Below are positions 1 to 4,974 of a DNA stretch of 8,308 nt, piece by piece. Position numbers and translations under genes: made by a program. The stretch comes from Candidatus Poribacteria bacterium. GTDB taxonomy: Bacteria > Poribacteria > WGA-4E > WGA-3G. A model generated the notes under the pieces. That model saw nothing but the letters and a program-made list of their open reading frames with translations. It had not been told where the DNA came from and did no database searches. The first letter of the stretch is position 1, and each line of letters begins with the position of its first letter. The stretch covers positions 656 through 8,963 of the forward strand of contig JAPPMR010000447.1 of NCBI GenBank assembly GCA_028818995.1, in the 5' to 3' direction.

Positions 1-507
1 GACCGGATTGGAGGGCAGTGTCAATACCTCTTGTGGAAAATAATCCACGAGATAAGAGATAACGTCGCGAATTGATACCATGCCGATGGGGTACTGCTGT
101 TCATCAACAATTGGCAAGTGTCGAAAACCGCCTCGTGCCATATACAACACAGCTGTATCCAACATATCTTCGGGGTTTGCTGTTTGCGGATCCGCTTTCA
201 TGAATTGTGTTACAGGAATTTGCGTTAGATCGCCTACTTGTTTGTTTAGAACTTTACGCAATACGTCGCGTTCACCAAAAATACCGCGAAGCACACCATC
301 TTCCACAACGGACGCAGCACCAATATGGTGTTCAATTAGCAGATCAATTGCGTGCTGCGTGCTTGCAGTAATGTCAATAGTGACACAAGACCGCATTAAG
401 TGTCGGAGTGGCACCTGAATTTCACTTACTTTTAATGCTTTAAGAGACGCCTCTGCATCTTTATCCATCTGTGCTAATTCTTCATCAATTGCTTGATCAT
501 AAAGCAT
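1..507 (-). CDS. CBS-domain pair protein, 3' end cut off by the window edge
   Basis: This is probably a cytosolic regulatory protein that binds adenine nucleotides through a tandem CBS (Bateman) module; the ligand is not known. The reading frame is open from the ATG at 507 to the first base of the window, giving 169 residues without a stop. After about 30 charged, probably helical residues, CBS1 covers roughly residues 34-88 (ending GIFGERDVL) and CBS2 roughly 97-155 (FRHLPIV then GMVSIRDVI). The GERD and SIRD segments correspond to the ribose-phosphate-contacting S/T-x-x-D position of CBS domains. A strong AAGGAGG lies 9 bases upstream, inside the last codons of the preceding CBS gene, and the two genes are only 2 bases apart, so they are co-transcribed. 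Most of the protein is probably present, since only a short tail follows CBS2 in many such proteins. Family assignment is secure; function is inferred. Confidence 0.9.
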   Translation of the reverse strand, partial: MLYDQAIDEELAQMDKDAEASLKALKVSEIQVPLRHLMRSCVTIDITASTQHAIDLLIEHHIGAASVVEDGVLRGIFGERDVLRKVLNKQVGDLTQIPVTQFMKADPQTANPEDMLDTAVLYMARGGFRHLPIVDEQQYPIGMVSIRDVISYLVDYFPQEVLTLPSNPV

Positions 508-509
508 AG

Positions 510-947
510 TTATGCGCCTCCTTCTTGATTCTCAATAAATATAGCAACGTGGTCTAAAATATCCCGTGTTGAAATCAAACCGATCGGAAATTCTTGATTC
601 TGGTCATCCCAAATACAAAGCGGAACATGTCTGAAATGCCCGAGATGCATTAGATTCAAAGCGAAAGCAATCGGGTCGCTGGCACGTAACGATTCGGGGT
701 TTGCGGTCATGATTTCTTCAACGTTAACATTTGCAGGGTCTAACCGTTTGCCACACACATGAACGAGCAGATCACGGTCAGTGAGAATCCCCACAAGCCG
801 TTGTTCCGTATCAACAACAAGGACGCATCCGAATCCCTCTACTTGCATGATGTCAATGGCATCTGATAGCGGAGAACCAACTTGGACGGTGGCAGGTTGT
901 TTATAACCGAGCGTGCTAATCGGTAACGATAATGTTCTCGCGTCCAT
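510..947 (-). CDS. CBS-domain pair protein
   Basis: The protein has 145 residues and consists of almost nothing but two CBS domains. CBS1 covers about residues 15-65, with GILTDRDL at 53-60. CBS2 covers about 77-137, with FRHVPL then GLISTRDIL at 123-131. Such stand-alone Bateman modules usually sense AMP, ATP or related ligands and act on a partner protein; no partner domain is fused here. The ATG at 947 has a good AAGGAGT site 7 bases upstream. It is the first gene of a two-gene unit with the CBS gene at 507. The shared block FRH(V/L)P...PIG(L/M)(I/V)S(T/I)RD(I/V) shows that the two are paralogues, probably from a local duplication followed by divergence, and they might form a heteromer. 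The domain call is secure; ligand and partner are unknown. Confidence 0.92.
   Translation of the reverse strand: MDARTLSLPISTLGYKQPATVQVGSPLSDAIDIMQVEGFGCVLVVDTEQRLVGILTDRDLLVHVCGKRLDPANVNVEEIMTANPESLRASDPIAFALNLMHLGHFRHVPLCIWDDQNQEFPIGLISTRDILDHVAIFIENQEGGA
517..523 (-). promoter_or_regulatory. Shine-Dalgarno site of the second CBS gene
   Basis: The minus strand reads AAGGAGG here, 9 bases before the ATG at 507. The site sits within the last codons of the upstream CBS gene. This fixes the start of the downstream gene and suggests that translation of the pair is coupled. Confidence 0.85.
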
Positions 948-954
948 CGTATAG

Positions 955-961
955 ACTCCTT
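955..961 (-). promoter_or_regulatory. Shine-Dalgarno site of the first CBS gene
   Basis: The minus strand reads AAGGAGT, 7 bases before the ATG at 947. It supports that start. Confidence 0.8.
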
Positions 962-978
962 GATATTAACGTCAAAAA

Positions 979-1002
979 CGGGGTTGGGTTTCTTACTGTT
1001 CC
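979..1002. repeat. possible remnant of an interspersed GTTGGGTTTC-type repeat
   Basis: The plus strand has GGGGTTGGGTTTC followed by TTACTGTTCC in the CBS leader region. I associate GTTGGGTTTC / GAAACCCAAC motifs with dispersed intergenic repeats in Poribacteria-like genomes, where they tend to appear as imperfect inverted repeats. Here only one arm is visible, with no matching CCCAAC arm nearby. This rests on memory of such genomes and not on a repeat visible twice in this window. Confidence 0.2.
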
Positions 1003-1004
1003 TT

Positions 1005-1010
1005 ATTATA
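1005..1010 (-). promoter_or_regulatory. candidate -10 element (TATAAT) for the CBS gene pair
   Basis: A perfect TATAAT lies on the minus strand about 58 bases before the first CBS start, in the 138-base gap after the preceding gene. The nearest -35-like hexamer, TTGCAA at 1033-1038, is 22 bases away, which is too far for a standard sigma-70 promoter. Only the -10 element is therefore supported. If it is real, the CBS pair has its own transcript with a leader of about 50 bases. Confidence 0.4.
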
Positions 1011-1085
1011 GGATACCATATTTGTTATGAATTTGCAAGTATATTTAGTTGCAGCACTGTCAGGTGTAAAAACTGCAAATATAGA

Positions 1086-2033
1086 TTAATTTTTCAACGC
1101 TACAGTAACTGCACGTGAAGAGGGAGAACCCCAGCCGGGAACAACCATGCTCCATCTTCCAGCCGGTCCGCCAGCAACCATTAGAAGTAGGTCATCTTCC
1201 GAATATCGCTTTGTCGTCTCAGCGATATAGCGGCGGACATCTGTTTTGCTAAATCCATCTGCTGAAATTGTCTTCGCATGTTCAATTCCGATAACAATAA
1301 GCGTTTCGCCACTACTGTTGCCGGGAGAAGAAATATTTTGACAGATCGTATTGAGGATACCTTCTGCAGTGTTACTACCGTGATCATTTATACTCTGTGG
1401 ACCCACACCTGCGAAGACGGTCACAGTGCTCTCATCTGGCTGAAAACCGCGTTCAACGTGGAGCGGATCCCATGAACTTTCTTCCTCCTTTTCGGCAATG
1501 CAACAAGTATATTTGCCGACATGTCCAAAGGCAGCACGGTCTAATTCTCCGGGTAGTGCCCCACCAACGTTTGTACAGACGAGTCGTACTGCTCTGCCAA
1601 TAGTTGCGTTTGCACGCCATCCCTGTCCGAAAAGATTGAAGCCGTCGTTAATGTCTAATTGTTTACGGATGGGACCATTTACCACCAGCATGGGAGAGGC
1701 ATGCGATGTCGTAACCTGAACGCCGTGTAAGTTAAATTCCTCTGATGCCATCGCCTCTACAGCAGCCAGAACAACTGGAAGATATGCTGGTAGACAACCC
1801 GCCATAACTGCGTTAATTGCTATCCTCTCAACCGTCGCCCTGCCCCATTTTGGTGGAACAGATGCGATTAATTCCTCTGGCGAGCGTTCAGTACCACTGA
1901 GCATTCTTTCAACACGTTCAGGTGTTGGTGGAACAACAGGAAGACCGTCTGTCCAACCGTTCTCATAGCAAGCATCAATTGGGTCAGCCTTTTCGTCAAT
2001 AGAAATCTGTCTGGCGTGCCATTCTTGTGCCAT
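1086..2033 (-). CDS. conserved protein of the GWTDGLPVVPPT family, function unknown
   Basis: This 315-residue protein has no signal peptide or membrane segment and is probably cytosolic. Diagnostic blocks are GWTDGLPVVPPT (26-37), HASPMLVVNGP (111-121), TIGRAVRLV followed by NVGG (144-158), GKYTCCIAE with a later PLHVERGF (173-197), and a glycine-rich end with VAGGPAGRWSMVVPGWG (286-302). I recognise these from a widespread uncharacterised family that, as I recall, often neighbours small UGSC-motif (seleno)proteins. No UGSC motif is seen in this protein or in the rest of the window. As I remember relatives, a longer stretch separates the EHA...I..DG.SK block from the final VAGG block; here the gap (about residues 268-283) looks short, suggesting a deletion. 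Paired Cys177-Cys178 are notable. The ATG at 2033 has AAGGAGG 5 bases upstream. Family recognition is fairly sure; no activity can be claimed. Confidence 0.85.
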   Translation of the reverse strand: MAQEWHARQISIDEKADPIDACYENGWTDGLPVVPPTPERVERMLSGTERSPEELIASVPPKWGRATVERIAINAVMAGCLPAYLPVVLAAVEAMASEEFNLHGVQVTTSHASPMLVVNGPIRKQLDINDGFNLFGQGWRANATIGRAVRLVCTNVGGALPGELDRAAFGHVGKYTCCIAEKEEESSWDPLHVERGFQPDESTVTVFAGVGPQSINDHGSNTAEGILNTICQNISSPGNSSGETLIVIGIEHAKTISADGFSKTDVRRYIAETTKRYSEDDLLLMVAGGPAGRWSMVVPGWGSPSSRAVTVALKN

Positions 2034-2038
2034 GTCTG

Positions 2039-2045
2039 CCTCCTT
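2039..2045 (-). promoter_or_regulatory. Shine-Dalgarno site of the GWTDGLPVVPPT-family gene
   Basis: A full AAGGAGG on the minus strand, 5 bases before the ATG at 2033, fixes this start. Confidence 0.85.
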
Positions 2046-2055
2046 ACAGATGAGA

Positions 2056-2085
2056 TTGATATGTTCTCTTGGAACATGTTATTAT
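2056..2085 (+). promoter_or_regulatory. candidate sigma-70-type promoter for the membrane-protein gene
   Basis: On the plus strand TTGATA (2056-2061) is followed after 18 bases by TATTAT (2080-2085), five of six matches in each hexamer. The predicted start near 2092 would give a leader of about 130 bases before the membrane-protein start. Its -10 overlaps the -10 of the opposing candidate promoter by 2 bases, so the two could not be occupied at once. Confidence 0.42.
2061..2077. promoter_or_regulatory. candidate operator palindrome ATGTTC-N5-GAACAT
   Basis: Perfect 6-base arms ATGTTC (2061-2066) and GAACAT (2072-2077) are separated by 5 bases. A second, overlapping palindrome AACATGTT lies at 2074-2081. 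The main palindrome nearly fills the spacer of the rightward candidate promoter and begins at the predicted start point of the leftward one, so one bound regulator could affect both genes. It has inverted GTTC/GAAC arms relative to the Bacillus LexA box, so I do not call it a LexA site. No regulator gene is adjacent. Confidence 0.35.
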
Positions 2086-2112
2086 GTTAGCATAGACTTT
2101 TTGGTTTGGCAA
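2084..2112 (-). promoter_or_regulatory. candidate sigma-70-type promoter for the GWTDGLPVVPPT-family gene
   Basis: On the minus strand TTGCCA (2107-2112) is followed after exactly 17 bases by TAACAT (2084-2089). A TG one base upstream of the -10 makes an extended -10. The predicted start is near 2077, giving a leader of about 43 bases to the ATG at 2033. Each hexamer has 4-5 matches to consensus, which is good but not proof in AT-rich DNA. Confidence 0.5.
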
Positions 2113-2214
2113 GAAACTATCTGCCACAAAAAACGCAGGTAAGATTCACTTTTGAATGAAACCCTATTGTAATAGCAAACTAATTTTCAATTGAATCAAA
2201 ATCGCATCGTTGAT

Positions 2215-2220
2215 GGGAGA
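2215..2220 (+). promoter_or_regulatory. weak Shine-Dalgarno that favours a GTG start
   Basis: GGGAGA here ends 4 bases before the GTG at 2225 (5 bases if counted from the GGAG core). The alternative ATG at 2213 and TTG at 2210 have no purine-rich site upstream. This is the reason for choosing 2225. Confidence 0.5.
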
Positions 2221-2224
2221 AAAC

Positions 2225-3097
2225 GTGTTAGAACAGAATAATACATCACTACAAGACAATAACAAATCTACTTTAGCAATGACACCCCTCAAACCGATGG
2301 GATTTGGCGAAATTTTGGATACAACATTTAGTCTCTATCGGAAGAATCTGACATTATTTTTGGGACCTGTCGCATTTTCAGTCTTTGGCGAACTGGCATT
2401 ACATCTTTTTACGGATTTTTCTGATTTCTTCTTTTCCCGTTACCTTCTATTGGGAATAGGAATGGTCATATTTGCAGTCACCTTTTTCACTATAGGTGTA
2501 GGTGGGATAGTTATTGGAACTGGTGCAACTTATCTGAATGAGGATATAACAATCCGTTCAGTCTTGCAGCATACAATTCAAAGGTTTTGGCAATTGCTGG
2601 GTTGTCTTTTCCTTTGGTCGTTAGTTGTAGGTGGTTTAACAGTTACGATCATCGGCATACCGTTTGCAATCTTTTTTGCTGTCCGATGGGGATTTTTCAT
2701 TGGAACAGTCATGTTGGAAAAGCCCGTGGTAAGTACACCTTTTAGGCGGAGTGGTCAACTTGTTAGTGAGATGTGGTGGCAGATGTTTGGGATGCTGCTT
2801 GCGATCTTTTTGTTTAGCACACTTGTTCACGCAATATTTGAAATTTCTATCGGATTCATACTAATTTTAACAAACCCTGGCGGTGAAATTGACTTTATAG
2901 ATATTCTGGAATGGGGACTACTCTCGGAACCATTTGAGAACAGCGCACCATTTTTTCATGCGATTTTGCTTGTAATACACCTTTGTGTTTATGCTATTTC
3001 ATTTCCAATTTGGATCATCGGTGTCACCCTGGTGTACTTCAACCAACGTATTCGAAAAGAGGGTTTTGATATTGAAATGCAGGCACGCGATAACTAA
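2225..3097 (+). CDS. polytopic membrane protein, GDPD-membrane-domain-like
   Basis: The protein has 290 residues from GTG 2225 (294 from the in-frame ATG at 2213). After a polar N-terminus comes LKPMGFGEILDTTFSLYRKN, an amphipathic opening typical of the membrane domain found with some glycerophosphodiester phosphodiesterases and in many stand-alone proteins. Strongly hydrophobic stretches follow, at about residues 43-62, 72-101, 122-160, 187-216 and 245-273 in this numbering, so about six or seven membrane passes. It ends with YFNQRIRKEGFDIE and a short charged tail, an ending often seen in this family. No catalytic phosphodiesterase domain is present, so no enzymatic activity is implied; a role at the membrane is all that can be said. 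It is monocistronic in this window, divergent from the gene at 2033 and 195 bases ahead of the dehydratase. The start is uncertain; the family call is moderate. Confidence 0.82.
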   Translation: MLEQNNTSLQDNNKSTLAMTPLKPMGFGEILDTTFSLYRKNLTLFLGPVAFSVFGELALHLFTDFSDFFFSRYLLLGIGMVIFAVTFFTIGVGGIVIGTGATYLNEDITIRSVLQHTIQRFWQLLGCLFLWSLVVGGLTVTIIGIPFAIFFAVRWGFFIGTVMLEKPVVSTPFRRSGQLVSEMWWQMFGMLLAIFLFSTLVHAIFEISIGFILILTNPGGEIDFIDILEWGLLSEPFENSAPFFHAILLVIHLCVYAISFPIWIIGVTLVYFNQRIRKEGFDIEMQARDN

Positions 3098-3292
3098 TAT
3101 TGTTGAGTCTGTTTTGTTGGGTTTGTTGGTAACATTTTACGCATAAACACATTTCAATTTCATAGACGTAAACAACAGACATTACACTGCTAAATCTGAA
3201 AGAATCCAAGAAGATAAAGATTGAATGCTGTAAACATTACACACAAAACTAAATTAAAAACATAATAAATTCTAAATTCATAGGAGAAAAAA
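3098..3292. other. intergenic region between membrane protein and dehydratase
   Basis: This region of 195 bases is AT-rich, especially in its second half, with no open frame of interest. An imperfect tandem repeat of period 9 (TTTGTTGG at 3113-3120 and 3122-3129) and distant 7-base arms GTCTGTT (3107-3113) / AACAGAC (3174-3180) are visible. Neither makes a convincing terminator, since no stem is followed by a T-run. A dehydratase promoter should lie here, but I cannot identify good hexamers. Confidence 0.4.
3282..3286 (+). promoter_or_regulatory. Shine-Dalgarno site deciding a TTG start
   Basis: AGGAG lies 6 bases before TTG 3293 and supports this rare start codon for the dehydratase. No ATG is suitably spaced. 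Confidence 0.75.
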
Positions 3293-4255
3293 TTGAAATC
3301 TGTTACATTTCACGGAATTATCGCTGCCAGAAAAGTAGTCACGCGTTTTCTAAAATCAACACCTTTAACCCACTATCCCGAATTATCAGAAAAACTCGGA
3401 TTTCAGGCATATATAAAACATGAAAACCATCAACCGACAGGCAGCTTCAAGGTACGCGGCGGCATTAATTTTATGTCTAATTTACCGACAGAACAGAAAA
3501 AACAGGGTGTTGTTACGGCAACACGCGGCAACCACGGACAATCTATTGCTTATGCTGCGGCGCAGTTCGGCGTAAAAGCGACCATCGTTGTTCCTTACGG
3601 GAACAATCCGGAGAAAAACAGCGCGATGCACGCATTTGGCGCGGAATTGATTGAACACGGTGCTGATTTTGACGAGGCACGCGAATTGTGTGATACGCTT
3701 CAAGCAGAACGCGGGCTTTATTACGTTCATCCATGTATGGAACCGGCACTCATCCACGGTGTCGGCACTTATTCACTTGAGATTTTTGAAAGTCTACCTA
3801 ATGTTCACACAATTATTGTCCCAATCGGTGGCGGTAGTGGAGTTTGCGGAGCAATCACCGTCGCCAAGGCGATTAATCCGAATGTTAAGATCATTGGAGT
3901 ACAGGCAGAAAACGCACCAGCTATATACCGTTCTTGGAAAACAGGACAGCATGTAGAAACCGATTCCTGTGATACAATCGCCGACGGTTTAGCAACACGT
4001 GTCCCGTTCAAACTTCCATTCTCTATTATTAAAGACGGTATCCAGGACATCGTTACGGTCAACGAAGAAGAAATAAGGACAGGTATCCGAACAGCGCTGC
4101 GATATACGCACAACTTAGCTGAAGGTGCTGGGGCCGCTGCACTTGCAGCATCATATAAACTTGCGGATACATTAGAAGGGCAGAATGTTGTGATTATAAT
4201 GAGCGGTGGGAACTTGGATATGGAAACACTCAAAGAAGTGTTATCCAATTCCTAA
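3293..4255 (+). CDS. threonine/serine dehydratase (fold-type II PLP enzyme)
   Basis: The likely reaction is deamination of L-threonine or L-serine to the 2-oxo acid and ammonia in the cytosol. The 320 residues cover only the catalytic domain, with no C-terminal ACT regulatory domain, so it resembles catabolic or short-form enzymes rather than feedback-inhibited IlvA. PTGSFKVRGG holds the PLP lysine (Lys53). TRGNHGQS (77-84) is the substrate loop, GGGSG (179-183) the phosphate-binding glycine loop, EGAGAAA (277-283) a conserved helix start, and SGGN (304-307) carries the serine that contacts the PLP ring nitrogen. At the place of serine racemase's second base (Ser84 in the mammalian enzyme) there is Arg78, which argues against racemase activity. 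Translation starts at TTG with AGGAG 6 bases upstream. The 3' end overlaps the convergent TPK-like gene by 4 bases. Substrate choice among threonine, serine and 3-hydroxyaspartate is not settled. Confidence 0.92.
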   Translation: MKSVTFHGIIAARKVVTRFLKSTPLTHYPELSEKLGFQAYIKHENHQPTGSFKVRGGINFMSNLPTEQKKQGVVTATRGNHGQSIAYAAAQFGVKATIVVPYGNNPEKNSAMHAFGAELIEHGADFDEARELCDTLQAERGLYYVHPCMEPALIHGVGTYSLEIFESLPNVHTIIVPIGGGSGVCGAITVAKAINPNVKIIGVQAENAPAIYRSWKTGQHVETDSCDTIADGLATRVPFKLPFSIIKDGIQDIVTVNEEEIRTGIRTALRYTHNLAEGAGAAALAASYKLADTLEGQNVVIIMSGGNLDMETLKEVLSNS

Positions 4256-4974
4256 TCGTACCAGTTGTGAATTACGTAAACGGGAGCGGAGTTTTCAGTC
4301 AGTTGAATCTCTGCCCATTCAGTGCCATCAACGAATTCGTTACGAAGCGCGTTCGTTATGTCTGGATGGATATGTAGAGATGCTAAGTCCCAACGCAAGT
4401 TTTGGCTATTTTCTACAACGACATTGCCTTCTTCCGCTATGAGGGATACGCGCTGCAAGCCGCTGTTTTTTCGAATTAACCGCAATTCCGACAACACATA
4501 GTGGATAGTTTGTCGCGGGTCACGCATTTCGGCATTATATTTGGAGTTCTTATTCATAGCGAGGTAATGACCAAAACGCATTAGTTTTAGATTTCCAAGA
4601 AAATGATCTGTCTCATATTCTTCAGAACGAGGTAATCCTCCGTAAAAGATAATATGTTGTGAGTTATACGTATCCAGAGCGTACTTAACTGCTAACTGTC
4701 CATCGGTATAATCCTTATCCGTTTGTCCTATCCATTTTTCAACGGTATGTTTTGCTTCAGTTGTTCTTTCTTCAATTGAATCCAAATCTCCAATAAGAAT
4801 ATCTGGGGTAAGAGTCTCACCTTCCTGTTGATTCAATTCGTCAAATATTCGGATACCACCATCAGCACAGATAAGAGGGTAACCTTCTTTAAGGGCGAAT
4901 TCTATTTCTTGCTGGTAAAAGTACAGATGCCGCGTGTCGTAGTATCCGTTAAGGAAGATCAGTGCTGTTGTCAT
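4252..4974 (-). CDS. thiamine pyrophosphokinase-like protein
   Basis: The family transfers pyrophosphate from ATP to thiamine in the cytosol. The 240 residues carry the TPK order of motifs: CADGG (36-40), GDLDS (62-66), KDYTDGQLAV (87-96, usual form KDxTDxE), YGGLPRSEEYETDHFLGNL (111-129, usual GGRxDHxLaN) and a C-terminal beta domain with VSLIAEEG (176-183) and NLRWDL (192-197). Two family positions differ: Gln93 stands where bacterial TPKs usually have Glu, and ALRNEF (209-214) stands where thiamine-binding SNE-type residues are expected. It is also somewhat longer than typical TPKs. No other thiamine gene or THI-box riboswitch is nearby. The first 26 bases overlap the upstream DUF2156 gene and no Shine-Dalgarno is visible, so translation is probably coupled. 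It is last in the operon and overlaps the convergent dehydratase by 4 bases. The fold is secure; the substrate is not. Confidence 0.85.
   Translation of the reverse strand: MTTALIFLNGYYDTRHLYFYQQEIEFALKEGYPLICADGGIRIFDELNQQEGETLTPDILIGDLDSIEERTTEAKHTVEKWIGQTDKDYTDGQLAVKYALDTYNSQHIIFYGGLPRSEEYETDHFLGNLKLMRFGHYLAMNKNSKYNAEMRDPRQTIHYVLSELRLIRKNSGLQRVSLIAEEGNVVVENSQNLRWDLASLHIHPDITNALRNEFVDGTEWAEIQLTENSAPVYVIHNWYD

Noticed and set aside
80..418. 112-codon open frame on the plus strand opposite the partial CBS gene
   Set aside because: It is antisense to clear CBS domains and rich in Cys, Ser and Arg, with no family resemblance.
1031..1080. Inverted arms ATTTGCA (1031-1037) and TGCAAAT (1074-1080), with a nested TTGCAG/CTGCAA pair, as a terminator after the GWTDGLPVVPPT-family gene
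   Set aside because: Loops are long, stems are short and AT-rich, and no T-run follows on the minus strand.
1086..2033. Possible selenocysteine (in-frame TGA) in the GWTDGLPVVPPT-family gene
   Set aside because: The frame is open from ATG to TAA with no internal TGA, and no UGSC motif is present.
2061..2077. LexA (SOS) box reading of the palindrome
   Set aside because: The Bacillus-type LexA box is GAAC-N4-GTTC. Here the arms are in the opposite order with a 5-base spacer, and no SOS gene is adjacent.
3107..3180. GTCTGTT / AACAGAC inverted arms after the membrane-protein gene as a terminator
   Set aside because: The arms are only 7 bases with a loop of about 60 bases and no T-run. This is likely chance.
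3805..4248. 147-codon open frame on the minus strand across the dehydratase
   Set aside because: It is antisense to conserved catalytic motifs (GGGSG, SGGN), has low-complexity serine/alanine/proline-rich content from the other strand's codon bias, and has no ribosome site.
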